From Macrolepiota albuminosa (lineage: Eukaryota > Basidiomycota > Agaricomycetes > Agaricales > Agaricaceae), in assembly GCA_027475525.1 (NCBI GenBank), contig JAMWFC010000029.1, positions 930,001-994,000 of the forward strand: 64,000 bases of DNA. The letters run 5' to 3'. Made by a program: the position numbers and the translations under genes. This document shows positions 45,585 through 57,084 of the stretch, piece by piece. The notes under the pieces were generated by a model. The model saw only the letters and a program-made list of their open reading frames with translations, ran no database searches and was not told where the DNA came from. The stretch's first letter is position 1; the number at the start of each line of letters is the position of its first letter.

Positions 45585-46102
45585 TGTCAGGGGACTCCTC
45601 ATTCCTTTCTTCTTTCATTCTTTATTTCTTCACTCTCCTTTCATTCACTTCCTTATTTCTTCTATCATTCTCTCATTTTGCTGTTACTACTTTTTCAACA
45701 CTATCTGTTAGTACTATTCTCAACCTTTGAGGTGCTCTGGTTCTTTAGCTATCACTCAGACAAGTGTGGGCCCTTCAGCACCGCTCCAGGCTGCTTAGAT
45801 AAGCCAGAGTTTGCCTTTCTGACTTCTAAAGTCCGGAGTTTTCCTCCCTTGTTTGCACACTTGTTTGGTTAGTCAATTTTTGAGTTTTTAAGGTTTTGTT
45901 GTACTGTACAGTTGTTTCCCACGCTTCAGAGGCCCCAGAAGCGTCCAACCTGGCATAGGGAATCCCCAGACTTGTTCTCTTTGGATCTCCCTCTGCCAGG
46001 TGAGTAGCTACCTTGATATTGTCAGTATATATTCTAATACACTTTGGATCTCCCTCTGCCAGCTGTGTGACTGAGCCACAGCCTCTAGAGGTCGCCCTTA
46101 CA
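45585..46102. mobile_element. Solo LTR, copy 2 (518 bp), inserted in LINE RT-RNase H frame
   Basis: TGTCAGGGGACTCC...GGTCGCCCTTACA, almost identical to copy 1. The flanking duplication is CCATT (45580-45584) against CAATT (46103-46107), one mismatch. Reading across the site without the LTR and one target copy continues the LINE frame (KLGHKWSPRTK). Confidence 0.93.
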
Positions 46103-48366
46103 CAATTTATGTCCTAGCTTGTCTAACCACTCCTTTGCGCATTTCCCACACTTATTTGGGTTGGCACAGCCTTCAATTCTCATCTTTTTGCAGGTTGTAC
46201 AGGCGCAGTTACTCCTTGGTTTGTGGCTCTGGTTAATACTTACATCTAGAAAGTCTGCAAGGTCAGCCATCTCTCCTACTGTCATAATCTTATGGTTTAA
46301 TCTTAGGCAGGTTGCCTGTTCTGAGTTTATCCTTAAATTTTTTGTTCCTTCCAATCCAAGGTGGAACCATATTGGTAGCTGTCTTTTAATGTTCTCATCG
46401 AGTGCGAGAGGGCAGAAACTGACTGAGTATTTTCTCGCAGTTCTTATCATTCGCTGTATTGATGTGGGGAGGCCCTCCTCCCTTTTTCTAGCGTCAACAT
46501 CTAGGTATTGCAGGAATGGGTTGTAGAATGTGTTCCCTTCTGGTTTTGTCCATTTTTTCACAACTCTCGCTTCCAGAATGTCATCCGCTACACTTGCCCA
46601 CATGGGTCTTGATGTGCCGAAATTTAGGTATCTTTTAACCTTCATTAGTTCAATTGCGTCATTCCGTAACGCAAGGTTCATTAGTTTCTTGCCACCCCTC
46701 TCATGTGGGAGGCACAAGGTATCCAAACCTATAGTTGGTCGGTTTCCTTCTCCCCATATGAAAACTTTTATCATCTTAGTAAGCTCAATTTCTACATGTT
46801 TAGGCATCCCTTGTACGCTCGTCCTGTATTGTGTACGTCCTCCTACTACCATATTCACTATCAGACGTTTGCCTTCTATTGTAGGTTTGCTCCGGCTCCA
46901 TCTTTTCAGGTCGCTAGCAACTTTTTCAATCGTTGGAGTCCAGATGCCATTTTCATCTACGCCATTGCCGATAAAGGTTCCTAGAAGCCGTGTTGCCTCT
47001 CCTTCCTTGGCTATTTTTATATTTTTCGGGATCTTAAATCCTCTTCCAGAGCTCCTTCTGCTCAGTATGAGGTTATCTCTATATTCACTAGTTCCAACTG
47101 GGACAACGACGGTTTTTGGGATATTAAACCTTGCCCCTGACACTCCACACCATTTTGTGAGAATCTTTGTGAGATCTTTTAATCGGTCATCTTTGGATAG
47201 ATAGACCGTAGTGTTGTCAGCAAATAAGGTTGCGATTAACCTTTCCAATTCGTCATTAATTTTAAAACCTTTAAGTCTTGATTTCCTTAATATTTGCGCT
47301 AGTGGTTCTATGACTATGTTAAATAGCAGGCATGACATTGGGTCACCCTGCGGAACTCCTCTTGTTACCTGATACATTGTGCTTAGTTCACCGTTTAATA
47401 TGACCTTTGTTTTTGCATCCTTGTATAATTCCTTGATCATATCAATGAAAGTGTCCAGAAAGTTAAATTTTTGTAAGGATGCCCACAGGAAAGTGTGTAG
47501 AATTCTGTCATAAGCCTTTTCCTGATCAAGGCATACTATCATCCCGTTTTCTTTCTTTTCCTCACATCTTCTTATCATGAGGTGTGCCAATTCTGTCTGG
47601 TCCTCTATCCTTCTCCCTTTCATAAAGCCTGCTTGGTTCGCATGTATAATTCCGGGCGCTACTTTGCTTAGCCGTGCTGAAAGGATCTTTGTGAAGATCT
47701 TATAATCTGTGTTTAATACTGTAATAGGCCTATAGTTCCCTGCGTCCATTCTATCTCCCTTTTTGTATATTGGGCATAGCCACCCATCTGCAAAGCCAGT
47801 TCTTATTTCCATTCCATCTACCTTAATGCTATTGAAGATGTTTTTCAGCATTTCTGCCACGTCAAAACTCACTGTGTCATCAGCATTTCTCTGATTAAAT
47901 CTTTCCAGTAGCGCTTTCCACAGTTCCTGCGGGATCCCATCTAGGCCCGCAGCTTTTCCATTTGGAAGTTCATTTATTGCTTCTCCTATCTCTTCACGTG
48001 TTATGTCATTCCCAATCAATATTTTGTCCTCCTCTAGGACCTTCTTATCTATATTTGACAGAACTTTTCTTAGTCGGGTTTCATATTTATGTTTGTCCCT
48101 TGGTACTCCATCATTCTGGAGGTTTTCATGGAAGTTCCTCATGGTTTCTGCCATTTTGTGTGATCTCCTTTCAAGTCCTCCACCTTCTTCCAGAGGCCGT
48201 TTTAGAGCTATGATGTAATCTCTTGGCTTAGCCTCTCGGTTCATATTAATCCATGGTTTTGTAATTGTTTAACCATATATTTCGAAGCTTGCCGCCACTG
48301 TGTCTCTCGCTCTCTCAAACCTCCACCTTTTGAGAAGTCGTATTCTATTGTCTAATAAGGCTGCCT
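46085..48366 (-). pseudogene. LINE reverse transcriptase domain
   Basis: Reverse transcriptase of a non-LTR element. Minus-strand motifs: LPNGKAAGLDGIPQELWKAL, YKKGDRMDAGNYRPITVLN, HANQAGFMKGRRIEDQ, MIVCLDQEKAYDRILH (first catalytic Asp), TRGVPQGDPMSCLLFN, and ATLFADNTTVYLS. The usual FADD box reads FADN: the second catalytic Asp is Asn (codon 47213-47215, GAC to AAC), which should abolish polymerase activity. Thumb and connection follow, with a Cys-rich region CACTTCKKMRIEGC and CGKCAKEW just before the LTR. The frame is open for 719 codons from 48244. A TAA at 48269-48271 and a frame change near 48385 separate it from the endonuclease. Confidence 0.92.
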
Positions 48367-49704
48367 CTAGGCCTTTATGTTCCTCATCCAGGGCAGTATA
48401 ATCTCTTCTCTGTCACTCCGCAGATTCTCGAGTTCTTTTTTAATTTTATGCGATTTTATCTTTGAGTATTCCCTTATCTCTTTTATTATTTTCTCTTTTA
48501 GATTTTTGTAGGCTACCTGCAGGCTTTCCATCCCGCAGCGATCGCGTGTTGTGTTCTCAAAACTTTGTAGGTGTTCCATACCCATTATCTCTAGCTTACT
48601 TATCAGTTTTTCGTCTTCCAGAAGTCTAATTGGGATCGCATATCTCCCTTCGCCTATCTGAGGCATCCAAGGGTTCAGGATCCTAGCAGTTACAAGCAGA
48701 TGATCAGTATTTATCCCAGTTCTTTTGATCTTCCAGTCATACATATGGCATAGTAATGATTCCTCTATATATATTCTGTCAATCCTTGATTGACACGTTC
48801 TTCCCACCATATAGAATGAGAAGTCAATTTTAGTCGAGTTTTCTCTCCTCCAGCCATCAACCAGTCCTAGGTAAGACTTCAGTTCAGTCAGGGCGCTCAC
48901 TGCCTGCTGGTTATCTTCATGGGCAGGGAGTCTGTCCAGTGCATCCTCCACTATATTTGTATCACCCAGTATCACCTGGGGTTTTTGTCTGTGTCGTCCT
49001 GTGTACTATAGGTCTTTTAATTCTCTCCAGAAATCTTTGTTCTGACTTGCGTCGTTTGGGGCATAAGCATTTACACATCTAAATGTTTCGTTCTCAGTCC
49101 ACGGTATTTCTATCATCACTGCCCTGCCTGGGACAAGTTTAGTAAGCTTAGCTTCTCTCCACCTCGTTGTTCTTTTGTTGAGTACAAAAGCTACTCCTTT
49201 AGCATTTGGATGCGTCTCGTCTAAGTCTGACAGGATGTGTATCTGTCTTTCAAAAAGCTCATTTAGATCCTCTCTAAGAGTATCATCTAGGTGTGTCTCT
49301 TGAATTGCTAGAATGTCTATGCCTTCCTCTCTAACCAATTGACATATTTCATTCCATTTTGTTCTTATCAGTTCGGAGCCTCCACCTTTCATATTCAGCA
49401 AAGCTATTTTAGTTCCTCCTCTCTTTGACTTGTTCGGGGTCCTTATTCGAGCCTGTGATTGTGAGGTCTGTGGGGTTTGTACTTCTGGTTGGGCTCGCAG
49501 GCTTTGTTCTCCATTGATTTTGTTTTCATCCCTTGTTCCCACAGTGGGTTGTGAAGGGTATAGTCCCAGTGTCCTCTGTGAGGGTTGAGATGCCGTCGAT
49601 CCATCTCCGATCCCTCTCAGGTCGTCATAAAGGGTGTGGCTGATGGTGGAGCTGCTATCCTCTCCTACCCAAGTGGGGCTGTGACCATTACCGCTTGTAT
49701 TCAT
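48367..49704 (-). pseudogene. LINE APE-type endonuclease domain
   Basis: AP-endonuclease-like domain that nicks target DNA to prime reverse transcription. Motifs on the minus strand: KIALLNMKGGGS, DILAIQETHLDD (catalytic Glu), FRCVNAYAPND, ILGDTNIVEDALDRLP, SRIDRIYIEES, and TDHLLVTARI (catalytic His). A TAG (49006-49008) interrupts the frame between the NAYAPND and GDTN blocks. The N-terminal 80 residues are Ser/Thr/Gln-rich linker. Confidence 0.9.
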
Positions 49705-50000
49705 CCAATGTTGTGTTTCATCTCTTATTGTGACAGGTTTGTGGGGGGGTGAACAATGTCGTCAATTTGAATATCAGACTTAAGCAGGAGCGCTGCTCGG
49801 CACTGTCCTTCGTAAATACGATGCCGTCTGGGCTCTTCCCAGCCCAGTGAGGGGCTAACCTGAGATTACCTGTTGTCCATAGAACTCAGTAAATTCATCT
49901 CGGTTTTTCAGCCCTACATGGCCGCCGAGCTGTATTCATTGAGAGGGGAGATATCATTTCAAAAGCAGGAGAAAACATTGTTAATGTAATAGTTCTAAAA

Positions 50001-51526
50001 TTATTTATGGTCACGTCGGTTTCCTCCAAAGCCCAGGTAGCGGCTACCACCTCTCCAACTTTCAGCATGGTGCTCATTCCTGTTCCTTCCTTGCAGAGGC
50101 TCCTGGCTTGAAGATGCAAACTCTACAGTTTCTTCGACCTTTCCTGCTGCCTCATTCCCATGCCACCCTTCTATAGCGGCGTATTTACATTGTGGAGCAT
50201 TATGGTCAGTGCCTTTGCACTTATAACAGTGGAGTCGGCTTGCCTCATTGACTAACGTTGTGCTTCCGCAGTCCATGTCAATAAATTTTATGTCATGGAT
50301 GTTCTGTAGGATAACGAAGAAACTGGTCCAGGAGATCTGGGGAGGGTGTTTGAAGAAGACGTTCCATAGTGGCTTTGTAGGTCTCGCTGCTGTGGCCCGG
50401 TCCACTGTTTCCTTGCCCCTCACCAGCTTGACTTGTAGAGTATGTATCAGTTCGATTGCTGGTCCCATGTTATGTTGGGAGGTATCGTCCACAATTAGCC
50501 TATTCTTTAAAAGCGTAATCATAGTCTTGTTCGTGATCAAGGTAGTCTGGATAATCCTCGTTGCCATTTCTTTAGACTCATGTACAGCCTCTGACATCCT
50601 GATGCTAAGTGTAAAGCCCTCAATGGTGCATAAGAGTCGAGGTGTGGGTGGGGTGTAGGGTAGAAAGAAGGCCATGGCGCTGGCTGTGGATATGATGGGA
50701 TGTTCCATTAACAGATCATAAGCTTTCTGAGAGATGTCGGATATAAGAAAGTGGTAAGGGGGTTTATATCTATCATTGCGCCTCTTTGTGATGATTTCCT
50801 TCTCCTTTTGGGGGGTAGATAGTTTCGCTCTTTTGTCTGTTATCTGCTTTATGAGGTCCTTGAGCTTGTCGCTAGTGGTCATGAGGTTGGCATCCTGACT
50901 AGCTTGCCAGTCTCTTACCCACAGCTTAGGTTTGGGGTAGGCATTGAAGTGGTCTCGCTGGTCTGGCAGTAGATTGTACCAGGGGGGGTGGAGAGGTGTA
51001 TGATTGGAAACCCTCCAATAGGTGCGAGGGTCCGCGCTAAGCCTTTTGGGAGTTGGGGAGGTTTACCCTTTGCTGAGGGCATCTGTCCCCCTACTTTATT
51101 AGTCACGGTAGTCATCGGTGTCACCTGTGTGAAAGGTGGGCCTGCTGGCATGATTCGGGAGCGCTTGACTATCCAGGGCAGATCATTGCGAGTCTCCTGG
51201 TTATCCAGGCCCGTATCTCTTGGGGTCGATTCTCCTCCTGCTAGTGGTAGGGAGGAGGGGGAGAGTAGTGGGCTTACTAGGGTTGTGTCTCCTTCAGTGA
51301 GTATACCTTGAGAGGCATCCGAAGATATCGATAAGTTCCTCATGTCTGGAGGTGGGGGGATGCTCAAGGTCAGGGGACTACGTGTTTCCTCCTCCGAGAC
51401 TTCCATATCCGACATAGTGACAGGGCTCGATACTTGTCTCCTCTTTTTGTCGTGGGACCTAACACCTTTCTGTTGTGCTGGGCTGGCCGACTGTGCTCGC
51501 TTTCTCTGAGCTTCTGCGGGGGTCAT
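50001..51526 (-). pseudogene. LINE ORF1 (Gag-like RNA-binding protein) with CCHC knuckle
   Basis: ORF1 proteins bind LINE RNA. The N-terminal half (51526-50915) is basic and Ser/Pro-rich (MTPAEAQRKRAQS, SHDKKRRQVSS, SIPPPPDM). After a one-base frame change near 50930 the frame continues (WVRDWQASQDANL) into the second half (50882-50001) with DKLKDLIKQITDKRAKLS, FLISDISQKAYDLLMEHPI and LHCYKCKGTDHNAPQCKY. The last is a CX2CX4HX4C zinc knuckle at about 50225-50180. An RG-rich tail (SWRGGSRYLGFGG) follows. It overlaps nothing and precedes the endonuclease frame by about 300 bp. Confidence 0.85.
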
Positions 51527-51965
51527 GGGCAGTGCGATGGATTTTGTCGATCATACTACTGTCTGTCTTTTATTCAACATGTGGTGCTTCTTGGGTGAAT
51601 TTTGGGTTGCTGTATATTATCCCTGACCTACATTAACCTCGTGTGACATTGTGTGTATTTTCAATGTGGTTTGTGTTCATGTCAGCTTCTTTTTCGGGTG
51701 ATATACAGGAAAGTTCAACTTTGCCAGCAATGAGAGTTGGGGCCTACCTCCTCACTTTAACGGCTCATATGCCCTTCTCCTAGCCTGCCAGGAGGGTTGG
51801 AGGGATAATTTTTTGGGGGGGCCTGACTCTGCTTATCAGGCAGCTTCTCGTTATAGAGGAATGTGTATGGCAGACCAGCCTATGGCTTGGTTGCGGCACC
51901 AGTTATTTGGTGATGATGGTTGTTTATGGTCAAGGGCCCCCTTACCGGGATTTCCTGATGTTTTC
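51527..51965 (-). other. Probable LINE 5' UTR, with an open plus-strand stretch
   Basis: Inside the region bounded by the 16-bp repeat. On the plus strand 51702-52082 stays open and reads protein-like text (ESWGLPPHFNGSYALLLACQ), flanked by CAG and by GTGAGT, so an unrelated exon cannot be excluded. Confidence 0.4.
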
Positions 51966-51981
51966 GTGAGTTGCTTTGTTT
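51966..51981. repeat. Target-site duplication of the LINE, 5' side
   Basis: GTGAGTTGCTTTGTTT, identical to 43925-43940. Confidence 0.55.
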
Positions 51982-52740
51982 CTGCTTGTAATTCAAATAA
52001 ATTTCTAAGCATTATGTGCAGCTGCTTTATGCATTTCTCATCGTGTTGCAGACAACACCTTGGTCTACTATACTCGAACTAGCTCTTGGATCCGCTGCTT
52101 ATTGAGTTGTTGGCTTATGCATGCCATGATTGTATGTCGGGAATGGAAATGCTGTGATCATGTCTCACAGGGTGGCCACACCATGCTTTGTCGGCCGCAG
52201 CACTATGCAGAGGCCACAATGAAGCTTTGTCTTGAGTGACATATATGTGCGTACCTACTCACAGGAGTACCCTCAATTCTGTTTATATGCACTGAGGGTA
52301 CGTTGCTTTTAAACCATGTTTTCCATACTGTTATTTACTGCACATACCTAGATTTATACTTGCGCTACATGTATTATCTAAGTATATATTGAATATACTG
52401 TCAAGACAGCAGTTTGGTCTTCAACATTGCGCACATTATTTCTTTTCTTTTTTTCGTCACATGCTTATCTTCTTTTTTCTGCATTTTACTGAACATCTAA
52501 TATTATGAATCATTATTTGTGATTATCGACTGAATATTTTAAATGCTTGCTTTCATAGCTGACTTATTTTGTAACTACTAGTTGAATGGCAATGCTGTTG
52601 CCTATGTACTTCTCAGTCAGTTGATAAATAGTGCAACAAGCGTCGAGTCCAATTTTATTGGCAAAATTTAGGCAGAAATTGATACAGCTAAATGATATAT
52701 TCTAAGGTGTGTTTTTTATGAGTTGCATAATCAGCATCTT
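51982..52740. other. AT-rich intergenic
   Basis: No gene recognised. It includes the 3' flank of the minus-strand alpha-kinase gene. Confidence 0.45.
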
Positions 52741-55195
52741 GAGTATTGGTATCACTAGGTTGAACAGTGAGCTCTCTCAAGCCAAGTTGGTTACAAATCC
52801 AATTTTTTTTGCATTGTTTGGCATGCTATTCCTTGAACTTGCAGATTTTTGCTGGACCACCATCCCAATAGATTCTCTGAGATGAAGAAGTTTGTGAACT
52901 AATTAAAATCAATATCAAAAGACTGAAAAAAGAAATAAAAAATACAGATGTGTGTGCTTGTGGATCAATTAAACACATAACCCCTTTAGAGTCTGGCATG
53001 CCTAACACATTGATAGATCATATAAAGATACTTAAAAGGCTTAGTATGATGTACCTTGCAAGTCACAAAAAGGCAGGTTTTCTAAGGAATAGTGTAGTGA
53101 GAAATGGCTAAATGCATGAATAGCCATTGTAATATTGTCTCCAATATTGCCAATATTGTCATTGCCTGTAAACTTCTGAATTTGGCCATCAACCTTTCCA
53201 CAAGGCAAAAGACAAGTGGCTAAGAAATGGTGATAAGGTAAAATAATACCTCCAGATGATAAAGAAGGTTTGAGTTTGCCAAAAATAGCACCAGCAAAAT
53301 TGAAATAGAATTCTAATAGAAATGTAATTTTGTTAAAACTGACGATCTGAACAGCGTATAATAAAATCACGATTAACTCACCTGGAATAGTCTGAACACC
53401 TTTAATTTTTGCATAATCGTCAAAGTGTTGTTTGAAACCTGCACATTGACATAGCAGCTCAAATTCTGCTTTAAGTATTTGTTTGACATCTTCTTCACCC
53501 ATCTTTTCATCAATTGGTTGAGTAAGAACATATTCTTTGTCTTGAAATTGAGCCTATTATTAAGATAAATACAATAAAAGAGAACAAGCTACAAAGAACG
53601 TACATATATTCCTCACTTTGTGAAGCCTCTTCCGATAAAACCATCATCTTTTGCATATCTGTTTATTTCACCTTCTTCTCCTGCTATCCAATTCTCTGCA
53701 ATAAGAATAGTTTCATCCTGCTCCATTGTAGTAAATTTGACTGAGCAGTCTTTTTGAAACTTGGCTTTTATGAGAGTAAAGGAATATAAAATCATTTTTG
53801 GTTCTCTTGACCAAGAAGGCACAACTGGATGTACACGAAAGGCACTTTTAAGGACTTGAGAAATGAAACTACTGGTTGTTGGCTCAAAAGTGTCTAGAAC
53901 TTGAAAAGCACTTGATATTACTTGATGAAAAATAGAAGATGTAAGAGTCATTGAAGGTCCTGGTCACCGTGACATGAAACCAGAAGGCAAAGCAGAGCTT
54001 GCAGCTCTTTTCCTTCCAGCAACTGCTGATATGTTTGGAATTTTCGGCTCAAACTCACTTCTTTCTGGGTGCTTAAAAACAATTAAACTTTGGCTACTTA
54101 TATAAATAAATACTTACAATTACATCCTGCTGATAAGCAAATCGGACCTCAATAGTTCTTGTTCAAAGAAGAGAAGTGCTTGTAAGACGATGCTTTTGAA
54201 ATTCATCAAAAAACTCCTGAACTGATTTTTCACGATCAAAATACTCAATTGATGTAAACTTCGCATTTGTTTCATGAGCAAGAAGTTTAATATATGTCCT
54301 AAAAAAGCTATTAATAATGATTATTATTAAGTAAGATATAATAGACGTACCAGGATAGCTGAATAGCTTCAGGATAAAGTTGCTCAAATTCAGTCCAAGC
54401 TCTCTCCAAAAGTATATCCAAAGCAGATTTGACAACAAGACGTCCTTCAAAAACACCTGATACACAAATTTGACCAACCTCATTTTTGACTTAAATATGC
54501 ATTGAGGCATAATCAGTATTATAAATACACTGCAGTCATTTTCTGTTTCTGCTTCCCTGAAATCGACCATAAACTTGCTACAATCTTGATTCCTTGTTTG
54601 TTATCAAGCAAGTTTGCTTCAGCTTTTTTGTTACTTTGTTCAGCTCGAATTTTGTTTGCAGCAGCAATATTTTTGAACTTGTTAAGGCTGAGCGAGGCAG
54701 TTGATTTTGGAGGACCTATTCATTGCTAGGCGATTGTTGGATGCTCTTTGTTGATAATCACTTGCATTTTGCAAAACCCGAGAAGCTACGCTGCTTTTTT
54801 CAGCAAATAGTGTATCATTGTTTTCAGGAGCAACAAGGATAGTTGTCATTCCAGGCAATTTGAGAATTTGAACAGGAATAACTGATTCATTTTCTGTTTA
54901 AAAGAATGAGACAATACAATATATATCAAATATTACAAAACAAACGATAAAATTTGATACAAGCATTGCAAAGTGCCTTTGTAAATGTATTTGATATGAG
55001 TCCACATGCTGCACATTGTGGTTTATTCTGAAAAGAGTTTGAAGATATTGACGAATAGAAAAAAAAACAATTTACATTTAGCACCTGTATTTTGGCATTA
55101 GATAATCCTGGTTTTCTTGCTTTGCATTTAGAGCAGGGGAGCTCTTCTTCCAAAAGACGAGGAAAAGAATGAGTACATTGAGAACAAATAGTCAT
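52740..55195 (-). pseudogene. Alpha-type protein kinase with N-terminal CxxC fingers
   Basis: Alpha-kinases are atypical Ser/Thr kinases greatly expanded in mushrooms. The minus strand begins with paired CxxC motifs typical of this fungal group: CSQCTHSF...CSKCKA, then after an intron QCAACGLIS...CNAC (55195-54950). A linker follows (LKLPGMTTILVAPENND, NKFKNIAAANKIRAEQS). The kinase part includes IEVRFAYQQDVI, KDCSVKFTTMEQDETILIAENW, then HAFSHFSLHYSLENLPFCDLQG (here cut as AFSHFSLHYS and FCDLQG), LIDPQAHT, and a Gly-rich WDGGPAKICKF near the end. A TAG (52826-52828) stands where Gln is expected before HAKQC, and the frame then runs on to about 52740 (NQLGLREL). Introns of 50-60 bp separate exons. 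Another stop is near 53970. Probably inactive, though only lightly damaged. Confidence 0.72.
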
Positions 55196-55326
55196 TGTAG
55201 TTAACTACAAAAATAAGCAGACTATAGCAAAAAAGAAAAGATGACAGATAATTATATAAAAATGTAACTTCTGTTTGATTGCAAAGAAGCATGATGAAGC
55301 AAAAAAGTAATATCAATTAGTACATT

Positions 55327-56995
55327 TTAGTTATGAGGAAATACAATTGAAAACATGTCCCAAAATACATACCAAACATTTTCGAAAGTCAGAGCTTTAA
55401 CATGCAATGAATCATATGCTCTTTGGCAAATTTCAGAAAATTCCATTGAAACAAAGTTCAGAATCGAATCTCTATCCATAGCCTCTTTTAGCTCCTGAAT
55501 AACGTTCAAATCTACAGGTAATAAATAATTTTTCCCTCCCCACTTCTGTGGAAGGCTGAATGAAATGTTACAAGACATGCCTGATGGACCATGCTTTTCA
55601 TTATCAAGTCGAGACTTGTAGGAATTGCAAATTTTCATGAATTCCTTTAAAGTCTGATGCAACAAATATGGCCAGAGCTATTAACAGAGTTTACTGAGAC
55701 TTGTCAAAGTAAATCATATAAAAAAGAAGAGATATACTTACTACTGCTCTGGATCTTGATCGTTGTAGTTAAATTTGGTAGCACCCTCTTCAAAAATAAT
55801 CATAGCATTGTCAGCCCAATCTAGTTTTAATCTAAGCCATGAACGTTCAACTGAAATGTTATGTACACTTTTAAGGTAAATATGTGCTGGTAGCTCCTCA
55901 GAATTATATTCTGGATGAAATGCCTCTTTGCGATAATCAAAGTAAGCAGTGTGTAATGCAATACTATTGCCAAAGATAAAATCTACCTGAGAGCATTGAC
56001 AAGACCATAAAGTTGAGTTGTTTCTGATCCACAATCAGTTGTAAATTGAGTAGGTATCCCTATTAGTAATGTCAAAATATAAGTAATAAAAACAACATAT
56101 TTAATATTGCACTTGCCTCCATATTTTTCTACTAAGCATAAGAAAAGATAGCCGATAATATAGCCCATCCTGTTAGAAGGAACAACCCATGCGTCCAACC
56201 ATGTTGTTGTTCCATCATCAACTATGGCCCAGATAGGAAATCCAATCTTGTACAATTTATCATGACCATCTCCAGACCATCGTTCATGTATTCCAAGAGG
56301 GACCTTTGCCACACAATGAACCTTCTTTGAGCCAGGATTCCAAAGTGCAAAACCATCTTCATCGTAAAGTTGCATAATGTCTCGAACAAATGTCTTAGTT
56401 AAAATAACCCCATCTGTCATAGCAATCCGATGGCATATATTAGCAACTCCTCGATGTTGAGAAGGATCATGATCCATCTGTTGGAGTACTAGCTGAGTAG
56501 CATCAAGCTTTGGAAAGGCCTTCAATGTGCTAGCTTCTCCTTTTAATCCTAATGCTGCGCGACATCGCTTGACAGTTGAAGCACTTTATTGATGATGTTA
56601 GTAATGAAATGATTCATCAAATGTAGATGAAACTCCCCTCATTTTTATATTGTGGTTGTCCAACAAAAGCTCTGATATAAGGTCATTGCTAGTAATTGCT
56701 TGGTGATGATATCCTTCCAGTATCAAAAAAAGGCGTGGATCATCCTCCTTTACTGGAATTGTGATCAACTAAAAAAGAGATTCAGCAAAGTAAGGCGACG
56801 TACAAACTTCTCCGTGTTCATTTTTCCCTGCAGGATTTTGATTATGGCTTGACATAATAGAAAAAGTGCCTGATGTCATTAAGTAAGTAGAAGAGCAGTG
56901 ATTACAGTGTTCTTTTAAACCATACCACACAGCAGTTATGTTGAACAAGTGAACAAATACTGCCAGTTCACAACCATGCAAAACTGCAACGTGGC
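55327..56995 (-). CDS. DDE integrase-like protein, agaricomycete type
   Basis: A retroviral-integrase-fold protein of the type widespread in mushrooms (integrase core-domain family). The N-terminal part (56900-56560) is helical with a helix-turn-helix-like SASTVKRCRAALGLKGEAS. The core has WSGDGHDKLYKIGFPIWAI (first Asp), TWLDAWVVPSNRMG, IGYLFLCLVEKYGG, FTTDCGSETTQLYGLVNAL (second Asp) and SVHNISVERSWLRLKLDW (Glu), so the D-D-E triad is intact. Introns lie at about 56130-56060 and 56000-55935. A C-terminal domain (55665-55327) contains HGPSGMSCNISFSLPQKWGG. Two stop-like breaks occur near 56588 and 56575 in the N-terminal part. It lies upstream of the alpha-kinase on the same strand, about 130 bp apart. 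Whether it mobilises anything is unknown. Confidence 0.7.
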
Positions 56996-57084
56996 AATTG
57001 TCTGACTGATGAACTTATTATTTCTATTGTAGGATATAAATCATTGTTATACATATTTAATGTACTTCACCACTGACACATAAG

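Larger units (their letters stand above)
43938..51965 (-). mobile_element. Near full-length Tad1-like LINE (about 8 kb including a solo LTR)
   Basis: On the minus strand the order is ORF1 with CCHC knuckle, APE endonuclease, RT, RNase H with C-terminal finger, a short 3' UTR and a 25-base poly(A) (T-run at 43938-43962 on the plus strand). The 16-bp direct repeat GTGAGTTGCTTTGTTT lies at 43925-43940 beside the poly(A) and at 51966-51981 beyond the 5' end, as expected for a target-site duplication from target-primed reverse transcription. A 518-bp solo LTR (45585-46102) splits the frame. The 5' boundary rests on this repeat and is inferred. Confidence 0.7.

Noticed and set aside
51702..52082. 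Independent host exon with a GTGAGT donor at 51966
   Set aside because: The donor coincides with the 16-bp repeat that fits a LINE target duplication, and no further exons were found. Not fully excluded.
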